Shown piece by piece: positions 41,562-50,754 of a stretch of 64,000 bases of DNA (its first letter is position 1; every line of letters begins with the position of its first letter). This stretch comes from UBA8752 sp036159995 (lineage in GTDB: Bacteria > Bacteroidota > Bacteroidia > Flavobacteriales_D > Sanyastnellaceae), in contig JAYYEI010000049.1 of assembly GCA_036159995.1 (NCBI GenBank), positions 1 through 64,000 of the forward strand, written 5' to 3'. A model generated the notes under the pieces. The model ran no database searches and had not been told where the DNA came from. It saw nothing but the letters and a program-made list of their open reading frames with translations. The translations under genes and the position numbers were made by a program.

Positions 41562-42125
41562 TCACGTGTTGTTGAACGCGCTCATCGTGCGCTGCAGGCC
41601 GACAAAGGCGAAGCTGTGCATGAGCCCGACAACCTTGTCGAGCCGCTCCTCCATGGCGGCCTCCTCTTCTGCGGAGAACGAACCGAGCACATGGTCGACC
41701 TGCCGGCCCGGGCCGAATTCCGCCCCGACGCCAAAGCGAAGGCGGGGATAGGCCGAACTCCCGAGCACCGATTGGATGTCTTTGAGGCCGTTGTGCCCTC
41801 CATCGCTCCCCTTGCCACGCAGACGCAGGGTCCCGAAGGGCAAGTGGATGTCGTCGGTGACGACCAAGAGACGATCCAGCCCCAGCTTTTCAGCGTCCAG
41901 CCAATGCCGGACCGCCTTGCCGCTGAGGTTCATGAAGGTGGAGGGTTTGAGAAGCACAAGCTGCCGGCCGCGGTGCCGGCACCGCGCCACATCACCGAGC
42001 CGATCCGCCTTGAACTCGACCTCGCCCTTTCGGGCAAGGGCATCCAGGGCCATGAAGCCGATGTTGTGGCGCGTGCGGGCATATTCGGCCCCGGGATTCC
42101 CGAGGCCGACCAGCAGGTACTTCAT
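41562..42125 (-). CDS. pth: Peptidyl-tRNA hydrolase
   Basis: The protein has 187 residues. The family motifs are complete: VGLGNPGAEYARTRHNIGFM with the catalytic His, KPSTFMNLSGKAV, VVTDDIHLPFG and GSDGGHNGLKDI. It recycles peptidyl-tRNA released by premature drop-off. It lies 12 bp downstream of rplY in the common prs-rplY-pth order. Confidence 0.97.
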   Translation of the reverse strand: MKYLLVGLGNPGAEYARTRHNIGFMALDALARKGEVEFKADRLGDVARCRHRGRQLVLLKPSTFMNLSGKAVRHWLDAEKLGLDRLLVVTDDIHLPFGTLRLRGKGSDGGHNGLKDIQSVLGSSAYPRLRFGVGAEFGPGRQVDHVLGSFSAEEEAAMEERLDKVVGLMHSFAFVGLQRTMSAFNNT

Positions 42126-42137
42126 GCAGGAGGGGGA

Positions 42138-42779
42138 TTACTCCTCGCCGCCAGCCGCCTCGGCACCAGCCTCAGCACCTTCGGCCACCTCAGCACCTTC
42201 AGCGCCTTCCTCCTCGCCTGCAGCAGCAGACATGGCGGCACGGGTGCGGCGGACTCCGAGGATCACGGCGGACTCGTTCAGCGGAATCTGGCATCCCTCG
42301 ACACTCATTTGACCCACGCGGATGGAGTCGCCGATGTCGAGGTCGCTGATGTCCACCATCACGGTCTCGGGAATCTGGTCGGCCAGACCCACCACCGGAA
42401 GGCGGCGGTAGACCACATGGAGACGTCCGCCGTTCCGGACACCGACACTCGCGCCTTCGGTGCTGACGGGCAGCTTGACGCGAATCGGCTTGTCCGGGAA
42501 GATCTGGAGCAGATCGATGTGGACGATGCGGTCCGTCACGGGGTGGAACTGGATGTCCTGGACGACGCAATCGTACGTCGTGCCACCGACTTCGAATTGG
42601 AAGCGGTACGTATCCGGCGTGAAGATCAGCTTGTTCAGCTGGACTTCGTTCACGTGGAAATGAACCTGCTCGGAGCCGCCGTAAAGCACACCGGGGACTT
42701 GGCCCTTGGCGCGCAGACCGGCTGCATCCTTCTTCCCTACGCCCTCTCGAGGAGAGCCGCTCAATGAAGCAGTTTTCAT
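42138..42779 (-). CDS. rplY: 50S ribosomal protein L25/general stress protein Ctc
   Basis: The protein has 213 residues, the long L25/Ctc form with the 5S-rRNA-binding N-terminal domain (GKKDAAGLRAKGQVPGVLYGG, HFHVNEVQLNKLIFTPDTY) and the beta C-terminal domain (VSTEGASVGVRNGGRLHVV, SDLDIGDSIRVGQM). The C-terminus is a Glu/Ala-rich low-complexity tail (about residues 185-213). It binds 5S rRNA in the large subunit. It starts 9 bp after prs. Confidence 0.95.
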   Translation of the reverse strand: MKTASLSGSPREGVGKKDAAGLRAKGQVPGVLYGGSEQVHFHVNEVQLNKLIFTPDTYRFQFEVGGTTYDCVVQDIQFHPVTDRIVHIDLLQIFPDKPIRVKLPVSTEGASVGVRNGGRLHVVYRRLPVVGLADQIPETVMVDISDLDIGDSIRVGQMSVEGCQIPLNESAVILGVRRTRAAMSAAAGEEEGAEGAEVAEGAEAGAEAAGGEE

Positions 42780-42788
42780 GGTTGTGAT

Positions 42789-43733
42789 TTAGGTGATGAG
42801 AAAATGCGAACTGATGCTCTCGTTCTGGACCAGGCACCGGATGACGGTGGAGAACAGGTCCGAACAACCGAGCACGGTAATCTTGTCGGAGGGCTTGTCG
42901 TCCCGCAGCGGAATGCTGTCGGTCACGACGAGCTCGGTGAGGGCGCTGTCCGCGATCCGCTCGTAGGCGGGTCCGGAGAGCACGGGGTGAGTGCAGACAG
43001 CGCGCACGGTCGCGGCGCCGTGTTCCATCATCAGGCCGGCGGCTTTGGTCAATGTGCCGGCCGTGTCGCAGATGTCGTCGACCAGGACCACATCCTTGCC
43101 TTCCACGTCGCCGATGACCCGCATGCTGGCAACTTGGTTGGCGACCTTCCGCTGCTTGTAGCAGATGGCCATGTCCACGCCGAGGTACTTGGCAAAGGCG
43201 TTGGCCCGCTTCGTGCCGCCCGTATCCGGCGTAGCAATGAGCAGGTTGTCCGTGTTCATCGACTCGAGGTAGGGCAGGAAGACCGCCGAACCGTAGAGGT
43301 GGTCGACCGGAACCTCGAAGAAGCCCTGAATCTGGTCGGCGTGCAGGTCCATGGTGATGACCCGGTCAACGCCGGCCGCGGTGAGCATGTTGGCGATGAG
43401 CTTGGCGCCGATGGCCACACGGGGAGCGTCTTTGCGGTCCTGACGTGCGAACCCGAAGTAGGGGATGACCGCGACGATGCGCTTGGCGGAGGCCCGCTTG
43501 GCGGCGTCGATGAGCATCAACAGCTCCATCAGGTTGTCGGAGGGCGGGAACGTGCTCTGCACGATGACCACCTCCTTTCCGCGCACGGTCTCCTCGATGC
43601 TGACCCGGAATTCCCCGTCACTGAAGACGGTGTGCTTCACGTTGCACAGCGGTTCTCCATAGCCCATGGCGATGCGGGAACCGAGGTCCTGTGACGCGGA
43701 ACCGGCGAGAATGCGGATGGGAGAGTCGTGCAT
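42789..43733 (-). CDS. prs: Ribose-phosphate pyrophosphokinase
   Basis: The protein has 314 residues. ATP-site motifs are SDGEFRVSIEETVRG (near residue 38) and PYFGFARQDRKD. The PRPP loop is VLVDDICDTAGTL (near residue 218) and DLHADQIQGFF is the catalytic-loop region. It makes PRPP for nucleotide, His, Trp and NAD synthesis. TATCTTTG (43754-43761) gives a leader of about 15-20 nt, longer than for most neighbours. Confidence 0.97.
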   Translation of the reverse strand: MHDSPIRILAGSASQDLGSRIAMGYGEPLCNVKHTVFSDGEFRVSIEETVRGKEVVIVQSTFPPSDNLMELLMLIDAAKRASAKRIVAVIPYFGFARQDRKDAPRVAIGAKLIANMLTAAGVDRVITMDLHADQIQGFFEVPVDHLYGSAVFLPYLESMNTDNLLIATPDTGGTKRANAFAKYLGVDMAICYKQRKVANQVASMRVIGDVEGKDVVLVDDICDTAGTLTKAAGLMMEHGAATVRAVCTHPVLSGPAYERIADSALTELVVTDSIPLRDDKPSDKITVLGCSDLFSTVIRCLVQNESISSHFLIT

Positions 43734-43753
43734 GAGCGCTCGTTCGAGGGGTG

Positions 43754-43761
43754 CAAAGATA
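43754..43761 (-). promoter_or_regulatory. -7 box TATCTTTG of prs-rplY-pth
   Basis: On the minus strand this is an exact TAnnTTTG match 20 nt before the prs ATG. Confidence 0.6.
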
Positions 43762-43791
43762 GTTCGGGGATGGATGCCGTGAACCCACCTG

Positions 43792-43799
43792 TAATTTTA
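43792..43799 (+). promoter_or_regulatory. -7-like box TAATTTTA of the two-component operon
   Basis: This has one mismatch to TAnnTTTG and ends 4 nt before the kinase ATG at 43804. Confidence 0.45.
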
Positions 43800-43803
43800 C
43801 GGC

Positions 43804-45120
43804 ATGCAGCAGAGACGGACGACGATCTTGGTGGTGGGCATGGGGGGACTCCTCGTGGGCTTGCTCGCTCTGCAGTTTAGTTGGATCCGGGCGCTCGTGG
43901 AGGCCCGGAGTGCGTTGTTCGACGAGCAGGCCCGGACGGCGCTGGTCGAGGTGCAATCGGTGCTGGCCCTCAGTCCGGCCTCCTTTCCGGCACCGCCCTC
44001 CCCGGGCCTCGCGCCGTCTTCGGGACCCATGGCCGACAGCCTCGCGGTGGTGCGGGCGGAAGCGGCCGAGCAAAGGGAGCGGGCCATGGGGGTGGCCGAC
44101 AGCCTGCTGCGTGCGGTGCTCGACAACCGCAACGTCGACTTCGAATTCCGTTCCGCCCTGCTCGACCGCTATGGCCGTCCGGTCTTCCTGAGGGATGACG
44201 ACGTCGACCTTCTCGACCGGTTTCAGGAGGAGGGCTACCGGATTTCCGCGGGCGATGCCCGGGCCCTCCAGGAGGTCCAGCTCTACACGGTGCATTTCCC
44301 GGGCAAGAACCTCAAGCTGGCCGGCAACATGTGGGTTGAGCTCACTGCCAACCTGGTCCTGATGATCGTCCTGGTCTTCTTCACGGTTTACGCGACCAAC
44401 GGGTTGCGCAAGGCCGAGCGCCTGAACCGCCTGAAAAGCGACCTCATCAACAACATGACGCACGAGCTCAAGACCCCGATCTCCACGATTGGATTGGCGG
44501 GTGAGGCCCTGCTCGATCCGGCCATGGCGGCCGATGCAGACAACGTGCGGTACTACGTCCACCTGATCCGGTCGGAGAACAAGCGCTTGGGCCAGCTCGT
44601 GGAAAACGTGCTCCGGGCGGCCATGCTCGACCAGGGTGAACTCGAGCTGTTCCGGCAGCGGGTCAATTTCCATGACCTGCTCAAGGAGGTCCTGCGCAAC
44701 CACGCCATCCACATCAAGAAGCAGGGCGGCGCGACCGCGAGCCAGCTGGCGGCGACAGACCCCATCATCGACGGGGACCGCACCCACTTGATGAACGTCG
44801 TCTTCAACCTCGTGGACAATGCCATCAAGTACGGAGGGGAGTCCCCGCGCCTGACGGTGCGGTCGTGGAATGAGCCCGGCGCCCTGCACGTGGCCTTCAC
44901 CGACAATGGCATCGGAATTTCCCGCGAACACATTGGCAAGGTTTTTGACAAGCTGTATCGTGTGCCCACCGGAAATGTCCACGACGTCAAGGGCTTCGGC
45001 CTCGGCTTGAGTTACGTGCATGCCGTCATGCAGCAACATGGAGCCGAAATTGACGTTGTGAGTGTACCCGGGGAAGGCAGCACGTTCACACTGGTTTTTC
45101 CCCAATCGACGACCGCATGA
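43804..45120 (+). CDS. Membrane sensor histidine kinase
   Basis: The protein has 438 residues. A transmembrane helix at about 8-26 and another at about 181-200 (ANLVLMIVLVFFTVYA) bracket a periplasmic sensor of roughly 150 residues with a Pro-rich stretch. The cytoplasmic part has the H box NNMTHELKTPIS (phospho-His), N box NVVFNLVDNAIKYGG, G1 DNGIGIS and G2 GFGLGLSYV. It autophosphorylates and should transfer phosphate to the OmpR-type regulator encoded next, whose ATG overlaps its stop (ATGA). This layout resembles the RprX/RprY pair of Bacteroides; the signal is unknown. Confidence 0.93.
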   Translation: MQQRRTTILVVGMGGLLVGLLALQFSWIRALVEARSALFDEQARTALVEVQSVLALSPASFPAPPSPGLAPSSGPMADSLAVVRAEAAEQRERAMGVADSLLRAVLDNRNVDFEFRSALLDRYGRPVFLRDDDVDLLDRFQEEGYRISAGDARALQEVQLYTVHFPGKNLKLAGNMWVELTANLVLMIVLVFFTVYATNGLRKAERLNRLKSDLINNMTHELKTPISTIGLAGEALLDPAMAADADNVRYYVHLIRSENKRLGQLVENVLRAAMLDQGELELFRQRVNFHDLLKEVLRNHAIHIKKQGGATASQLAATDPIIDGDRTHLMNVVFNLVDNAIKYGGESPRLTVRSWNEPGALHVAFTDNGIGISREHIGKVFDKLYRVPTGNVHDVKGFGLGLSYVHAVMQQHGAEIDVVSVPGEGSTFTLVFPQSTTA

Positions 45121-45812
45121 AACAACAGCTCGACATCCTGCTTTGCGAGGACGATCCGAACCTCGGCAAGCTCCTGTCCGATTTCCTCACCCGCAAGGGA
45201 TACAACACCACCTGGGCCCAGGACGGGGCCGAGGGCGTGCGCAACTTCCGCGTCGGATCCTACGACTTCGTCATCCTCGATGTGATGATGCCCGTCAAGG
45301 ACGGATATCAGGTCGCCGAAGAGATCCGGGGTCTCAACCGCCACGTGCCCATCCTCTTCCTCACGGCCAAGAGCCAGCGGGAGGACACGCTCCAAGGCTT
45401 CAAAGTGGGTGCGGATGATTACATGACGAAGCCCTTCTCGATGGATGAGCTCGAGGCCCGCATCGAGGCCATCCTGAGGCGGTCCGCCGCCCTGCCCGAC
45501 ACCGAGGACGAGGTGGGCGAGATGACGATCGGCCTGTACACCTACGACTACAACCGTCAGGAATTGCGAAACGGAGACGAGGCCCAGCGCCTGACGACCA
45601 AGGAAAACGAATTGCTCTTCCTCCTTGCCAAGGCCAAGAATGCCCTGCTCGAACGGGAGTATGCGCTGAACGCCATCTGGGGCGACGCGAACTATTTCAA
45701 CGGGCGGAGCATGGACGTGTACATCGCCAAGCTGCGAAAGCACCTCAAGGAGGATTCACGGGTGGAAATCCTCAACGTCCACGGCAAGGGCTTCAAGCTC
45801 ATCGCCGACTGA
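45117..45812 (+). CDS. OmpR/PhoB-type response regulator
   Basis: The protein has 231 residues. The receiver has the acidic cluster CEDDPNLG, the phospho-acceptor Asp in VILDVMMPVKDGY (near residue 56) and the Lys in YMTKPFSMDELEAR. The C-terminal winged helix carries LTTKENELLFLLAKAKN and GRSMDVYIAKLRKHL, the DNA-contacting helix region. It is the cognate partner of the upstream kinase by gene overlap. Target genes are unknown. Confidence 0.95.
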   Translation: MKQQLDILLCEDDPNLGKLLSDFLTRKGYNTTWAQDGAEGVRNFRVGSYDFVILDVMMPVKDGYQVAEEIRGLNRHVPILFLTAKSQREDTLQGFKVGADDYMTKPFSMDELEARIEAILRRSAALPDTEDEVGEMTIGLYTYDYNRQELRNGDEAQRLTTKENELLFLLAKAKNALLEREYALNAIWGDANYFNGRSMDVYIAKLRKHLKEDSRVEILNVHGKGFKLIAD

Positions 45813-45858
45813 CGGATTCCGGGTTGTCAGCGGGGCGTGGGGGACGCGTCGCAAGCCC

Positions 45859-45866
45859 TACCTTTC
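45859..45866 (+). promoter_or_regulatory. -7-like box TACCTTTC of dnaG
   Basis: This has one mismatch to TAnnTTTG and lies 19 nt before the dnaG ATG. Confidence 0.35.
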
Positions 45867-45885
45867 CTTTCCGTTTTTCGCCCCC

Positions 45886-47970
45886 ATGATCCCGAAGGAC
45901 ACCGTCGACGCCATCATGCAGGCCACCGTCATCGAAGAGGTGGTCGGTGAGTTCGTTCAGCTCAAGAAGAGCGGGACGAGCATGCGCGGGCTGAGTCCGT
46001 TCACCAACGAGAAGACGCCGTCCTTCTACGTTGTCCCTGGCAAGGGCATTTTCAAGGATTTCAGCTCCGGCAAGGGAGGCAGTGCCGTGACCTTCCTGAT
46101 GGAGCATGAGAAGCTCTCTTATCCGGAGGCGCTCCGTTGGCTCGCCAACAAATACGGCATCGAAGTCGAGGAGCGGCAGCTGACCGCCGAGGAGCAGGCC
46201 GAGCAAACCGAACGCGAAAGCCTCGCCAACCTCGCCACCTGGGCCCAGAAGTGGTTCCAGGAGCAGCTCCATGAGACCGGGGAGGGCAAGAGCGTCGGCC
46301 TGGGGTACTTCCGCCAACGTGGCTTCGGCGATGCCACCTTGTCCGATTTTGCCATCGGCTACTGCCCGGACACCCCGTGGGGTGAGGACGGCGCCCTCGC
46401 CGAGGCGGCCCGGAAGGCGGGCTATCAGGAGAAGTGGCTGCTGTCGAGCGGGCTCTGCAAGAAGCGCGAGGACGGCACACTCTACGATTTCTACCGCGGC
46501 CGGGTGATGTTCCCGATCCGGGATGTGACGGGCCGCTTCATCGGCTTCGGCGGCCGCACGTTGAAGACCGACAAGAAGGTCCCCAAATACGTCAACAGCC
46601 CGGAGAGCCCGCTCTACGACAAGTCCCGGGCACTCTATGGCATCCACCTCGCCCGCAACGCCATCGTCAGGGCGGACCGGGCCATCCTCGTCGAGGGCTA
46701 CACCGATGTCATGGCGATGCGCCAGGCGGGCGTCGAGCAGGTGGTGGCCAGTTCGGGCACCGCCCTCACGGTGGAGCAGGTGCGCCTCCTGCGCCGGTTC
46801 AGCAAGAACATCACGATGCTCTTCGACGGGGACCCGGCCGGTCTGCGCGCGGCCATCCGTGGGGTGGACATCGTGCTGGGCGAGGGCCTCGATGTCAAGG
46901 TGGCCGTCCTGCCGGACGGGGAGGATCCCGATACATTCGCCAAGCGGATGGGCCAGGAGGAGCTCATGGCGTGGCTCGAGGAGAACAGCCAGGACTTCAT
47001 CCGCTTCAAGATTGACCTCCTTGACGAAGAGGCCCAGGGCGATCCGCTGAAGCGCACGGAGCTCGTGCGGAGTGTCGTCAAGAGCATCGCCGAGGTGCCC
47101 GACGAGCTCAAGCGCACGGTCTACGTGCAGGAAAGTGCCCGCCGGCTCGGCATGCAGGTCGATGACCTGCTCTCGGAACTTGGCCGCCAGGCGCGGAACC
47201 TCCTTGAGAAGAAGGCCAAAGCACCGTTGCCCTCGTTGGCGCCAAAGGCGGACGCTCCCTTCAGCGCCCCCCGGTTGATTGGCCGCGTGGGCCGTGGCGG
47301 GCGTGAGGTGGATTTGCTTCGCCTGCTGTTGCAGTACGGCCGCCACCACGTCACGGTGGAGGTGCCGCCCGAGGTCAAGCCGGAGGCGACCGAAGAGAAC
47401 GGGGATGCCCCCGAACCGGCCACCGAAGCGTCGGATTCTGCGGAGCCGGCCACGGTCGAGGTCACCTTGGCCGAGGTGCTCATCACCGAATTGGACAACA
47501 TGGCTGTGGCCATCCGTCATCCTGTGGTGGACGGGGTGCTGCGGCATTTCCGCGAACAGATGGGCGAAGGCCACATTCCCGGCCTCGAGGATTTTGCCTC
47601 CTCCGAGACCGAGGTGGCCGAGCTGATGGCGGATCTCGCCATCTCTGAATTCGGGCTGAGTGAGAACTGGACCAAGCGCCACGGCATCCGTCCGGAAACG
47701 GAAGAGCAGAACCTGAAGGAGGCGATGCGCGGCGCATTGCTGCGGCTGATGCTCGACGAAGCCCACTTCGAGGGTGCCCGCATCACGCGGAGGTTGGCGG
47801 AGATGGCCGAGGATCCCTCCACTTCAGAGAATCCATTGGAAGAGGAGAAGGACCTGCTTCGCCGGAAGATGTCGGTGTCGTCTCGGGTCTTCAAGATCTC
47901 CGAGCACTTCAAGACCGTCATCCTCAATCCTGCCAAGGAGGATGTGGAGTCGGCTGGTTCCCGACCTTGA
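45886..47970 (+). CDS. dnaG: DNA primase DnaG without zinc-ligand residues
   Basis: The protein has 694 residues. The N-terminal CHC2 domain is recognisable (LKKSGTSMRGLSPFTNEK), but the ligands are gone. GLCPFH is GLSPFT, and the CFGCG element is DFSSG, so no Cys/His quartet remains. The catalytic TOPRIM domain is intact, with LVEGYTDVMAMRQAG (near residue 265) and MLFDGDPAGLRAA. The C-terminal region (about 440-694) contains an acidic linker and the helicase-interacting part. It makes RNA primers for replication. As I recall, the same Ser/Thr/Asp replacements occur across Bacteroidota. It converges with recJ 6 bp away. Confidence 0.95.
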   Translation: MIPKDTVDAIMQATVIEEVVGEFVQLKKSGTSMRGLSPFTNEKTPSFYVVPGKGIFKDFSSGKGGSAVTFLMEHEKLSYPEALRWLANKYGIEVEERQLTAEEQAEQTERESLANLATWAQKWFQEQLHETGEGKSVGLGYFRQRGFGDATLSDFAIGYCPDTPWGEDGALAEAARKAGYQEKWLLSSGLCKKREDGTLYDFYRGRVMFPIRDVTGRFIGFGGRTLKTDKKVPKYVNSPESPLYDKSRALYGIHLARNAIVRADRAILVEGYTDVMAMRQAGVEQVVASSGTALTVEQVRLLRRFSKNITMLFDGDPAGLRAAIRGVDIVLGEGLDVKVAVLPDGEDPDTFAKRMGQEELMAWLEENSQDFIRFKIDLLDEEAQGDPLKRTELVRSVVKSIAEVPDELKRTVYVQESARRLGMQVDDLLSELGRQARNLLEKKAKAPLPSLAPKADAPFSAPRLIGRVGRGGREVDLLRLLLQYGRHHVTVEVPPEVKPEATEENGDAPEPATEASDSAEPATVEVTLAEVLITELDNMAVAIRHPVVDGVLRHFREQMGEGHIPGLEDFASSETEVAELMADLAISEFGLSENWTKRHGIRPETEEQNLKEAMRGALLRLMLDEAHFEGARITRRLAEMAEDPSTSENPLEEEKDLLRRKMSVSSRVFKISEHFKTVILNPAKEDVESAGSRP

Positions 47971-47976
47971 TGCCGA

Positions 47977-49689
47977 TCAGTGGCGGTCCGTCCAGAAGTC
48001 GAGGAGGGTGATCCTCGGCTGCAGGACCCCCCGGTAGCACTCGGTCTCCACCCGAAAGACGACATCCACGGAGTCCGCGGCGGCCAAGGCGGCGTGCCGG
48101 TGACCCATCCCGAAGCCTACGGAATCGAGTGAACGCCCCTCGCCGGCGTCCATGGACAACCTCAGGTGACGGCCTTCCCGTCCCACTTGGCGGGGCGATT
48201 GCGTCAGCCGCACATCCCGCGCGAGAAACACCGGCGCCGGAGAGCCCGGGCCGAACGGTTCGAATTTCCGCAGGCGGCGCAGGAGGTCCGGCGTGCACTG
48301 GGCAATGGAGACCTCCATGTCATAATGGCGGGGCTCCCGCCGGCTCACTGATTCCAATTCCCGCCCCACGGCTGCGTCGAGCGCTTGGGCGAAGGCCTGG
48401 GCGGAGCCCGGCTTGACTGTGATGCCGGCGGCCATCGCGTGTCCTCCGTATTGGATGAGGTGCTCCTTGCATTCCCGGATGAGGGCATGGATGTCCAATC
48501 CCGGGGTGGACCGGGCGCTGCCCACGAGGACCCCATTGTCATCGCTGATGACGACGCTGGGACGGTAGCGGTGCTCAATGAGGCGCGTGGCCACGATGCC
48601 GATGACGCCTCGGTGCCAGTTTTGGCCCCAGACGATGTTGATGTGCTGGAATTCGGGGCGTTCCGAGAGCTGCTGGATGGCGGCGGCCGTGACCTGTTCG
48701 TCGTAGGACCGCCGGATGTTGTTGAGCCGGTCGAGGTTGGTGGCGAGTTCGGCGGCACGTTGCTCGTTGCGGGCTGTCAGCAGGTCGACGGCCTCCGTGG
48801 CCCGGGACATCCGCCCCGCTGCGTTGATGCGGGGGCTGATGCGCGAGATGATGTCCCGCACGGTCAGGTAGTCCGGGGTGCAGTGGACAATCTGAAGGAG
48901 GGCGCGGATGCCCGGCCGGGAGTTGCGGGAGACCGTCTTCAACCCGTGGTGGAGCAGGACCCGGTTCTCCCCCGTGACCTCGACGAGGTCCGATGCGATG
49001 CTGAGGGCCACGAGGTCCAAGCTGTCATAGGCACTCCATGGTGAGAGGCCGATGCGGTCCGTCAGGGCTTGGATGAGTTTGAAGGCGACCCCACATCCGC
49101 TGAGCTCCTTGAAGGGGTACAGGCAATCGGGTTGCTTGGGGTTCAGGATGGTGTGTGCTTCGGGCATGGTGACGCCCGGCAGGTGGTGGTCGCAGATGAT
49201 GACGTCGATGCCCTTGTCCTTCGCATCGCGCACCCGGTCTACGGCCCGGATGCCGCAATCGAGGGTGATGATGAGGCCACACCCCGTGGCCGAGGCGGAC
49301 CGGACTCCCTCCTTCGACAGGCCATAGCCTTCGCTATAGCGGTCGGGGATGTACGGCACGACATCGAACCCATTGTTTTCGAGAAACTCTTGGATCAGGG
49401 CGACGGACGTGGCCCCATCCACGTCGTAGTCTCCGTAGGCCATGATGCGCTCTCCCCGTCGCTGGGCCAGCATCAGCCGGTCCACCGCTTGCTCCATGCC
49501 GAGCATCAGCAGCGGGTCGTGCAGGTCGTCCAGATCGGGGTGGAAGAAGGCGTCCTGCGCCTCGCCCTGAATGCCGCGAAGCTGCAGCATCCGTGCAACC
49601 AACGCCTCGGCGTTGAGGTTGCCCTCTTGGCCGCCACCGCTGTCGCGTGGGGACCAATCAGCAGGGGGGACGCGAGGAGGACGGGTCAT
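47977..49689 (-). CDS. recJ: Single-stranded-DNA-specific 5'-3' exonuclease RecJ
   Basis: The protein has 570 residues. DHH-family metal motifs are visible: GDYDVDGATSVALI (near residue 77), LDCGIRA, ICDHHLPG and, later, the ASDLVEVTGENR motif. The DHHA1 region has YGGHAMAAGITV, and a C-terminal OB-like segment follows. It degrades single-stranded DNA during mismatch repair and recombination. The start MTRPPR (49689) is chosen over a frame open to 50010, since that extension would overlap the divergent lipoprotein gene. Confidence 0.95.
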   Translation of the reverse strand: MTRPPRVPPADWSPRDSGGGQEGNLNAEALVARMLQLRGIQGEAQDAFFHPDLDDLHDPLLMLGMEQAVDRLMLAQRRGERIMAYGDYDVDGATSVALIQEFLENNGFDVVPYIPDRYSEGYGLSKEGVRSASATGCGLIITLDCGIRAVDRVRDAKDKGIDVIICDHHLPGVTMPEAHTILNPKQPDCLYPFKELSGCGVAFKLIQALTDRIGLSPWSAYDSLDLVALSIASDLVEVTGENRVLLHHGLKTVSRNSRPGIRALLQIVHCTPDYLTVRDIISRISPRINAAGRMSRATEAVDLLTARNEQRAAELATNLDRLNNIRRSYDEQVTAAAIQQLSERPEFQHINIVWGQNWHRGVIGIVATRLIEHRYRPSVVISDDNGVLVGSARSTPGLDIHALIRECKEHLIQYGGHAMAAGITVKPGSAQAFAQALDAAVGRELESVSRREPRHYDMEVSIAQCTPDLLRRLRKFEPFGPGSPAPVFLARDVRLTQSPRQVGREGRHLRLSMDAGEGRSLDSVGFGMGHRHAALAAADSVDVVFRVETECYRGVLQPRITLLDFWTDRH

Positions 49690-49772
49690 GACAACGGATG
49701 CGCAAGGGGATGGTCTCCGGCGTTCCGACCGCCGGACCGCGTTCAAATCGAAGTGAACTCCCTTAATTTGCG

Positions 49773-49780
49773 CAGCCTGA
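49773..49780 (+). promoter_or_regulatory. -7-like box TTAATTTG of the Cys-rich lipoprotein gene
   Basis: The element TTAATTTG (one mismatch to TAnnTTTG, or TAATTTGC shifted by one) lies 11 nt before the ATG at 49792. Confidence 0.4.
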
Positions 49781-49791
49781 AAGATACAACG

Positions 49792-50754
49792 ATGACCTCG
49801 TTCCGCCTTCCCACATTCGCCCTCGGCGCCTTCGCCATTCTTGCCGTCGTGCTCGGCACATCCTGCCTCAACGACGACAACCTGATCCCACCGAACTGCT
49901 TCGATGGCATCCTCAACAACGGGGAGGAGCTCGTGGACTGCGGTGGCCCGATCTGCCAGCCCTGTGACCCCTGTGAGAACGGGGTGTGGGACCAGGTCCT
50001 CGGCGAGCAATGGGTGGATTGCGGTGGCGAATGCGCCCCCTGCGATGTCAACTTCAACGGTCAGCTCGACCCGGGAGAGACCGGCATCGACTGTGGCGGG
50101 GACACGGGAATCGATTGCGGTGAGCTCTGCGGCGACGGGCTCCTGAACGGAAACGAAATCGACGTGGACTGCGGCGGCCCGGATTGCGAGCCGTGCCCGA
50201 GCTGCGAGGATGGCCTGCTCAACGGCGAGGAACTCGGCGTGGACTGTGGCGGCCCGGATTGTCCCGCTTGCCCGACGGACGGCGACTGCACCAATGGCCT
50301 GCTCGACGGCGATGAACTCTACATCGACTGCGGAGGCACCATTTGCCCGCCTTGTGACGGCATGATGGACTGGAAAGCCAATGGCACTGAGCTGACGGCG
50401 GACTTCGAGACCACCTGCAGCCTGGACGGCACCACCTTGAACCTCGGGGGCGTGTCCATCACCACGGACGGCATCGGCATGACGCTTCCCGAGCCCTCAG
50501 TCGGATGGATTGCGGGAGCCCAGATTGCGCTGAACGAGGGCAGCGCCCCAGCGGGCGTCTGCACCTACAATGCACCGGGCGGCCAGATGTACACCTCGGC
50601 TCAGCCGGGCGCCAACTTCACCGTCGAAATCCTCTACATCCTCCCGGAAGCCGGGGGCATCGTGGTGGGGACCTTTGGTGGTAGCCTCATCGGGGCCGAT
50701 GGCACCGGCGGCATCAGCATCGCGCAGGGGTCGTTCCTGCTGCCGATCAACTGA
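49792..50754 (+). CDS. Cys-rich DCGG-repeat lipoprotein
   Basis: The protein has 320 residues. The lipoprotein signal ends in AVVLGTSC (Cys near residue 25), and the mature protein begins CLNDDN, acidic residues just after the lipid-carrying Cys that could act as a surface-export signal. Six imperfect repeats (about residues 35-190) follow the pattern C-x-[ND]-G-x-L-[ND]-G-x-E-x5-DCGG-x-x-C-x-x-C, with Asp/Asn-Gly pairs resembling calcium sites and regular cysteines suited to disulfides. The C-terminal 130 residues are beta-rich without motifs I recognise. It may be a surface-exposed structural or adhesive lipoprotein. It is divergent from recJ, and its stop abuts the OmpA-family stop. Confidence 0.8.
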   Translation: MTSFRLPTFALGAFAILAVVLGTSCLNDDNLIPPNCFDGILNNGEELVDCGGPICQPCDPCENGVWDQVLGEQWVDCGGECAPCDVNFNGQLDPGETGIDCGGDTGIDCGELCGDGLLNGNEIDVDCGGPDCEPCPSCEDGLLNGEELGVDCGGPDCPACPTDGDCTNGLLDGDELYIDCGGTICPPCDGMMDWKANGTELTADFETTCSLDGTTLNLGGVSITTDGIGMTLPEPSVGWIAGAQIALNEGSAPAGVCTYNAPGGQMYTSAQPGANFTVEILYILPEAGGIVVGTFGGSLIGADGTGGISIAQGSFLLPIN

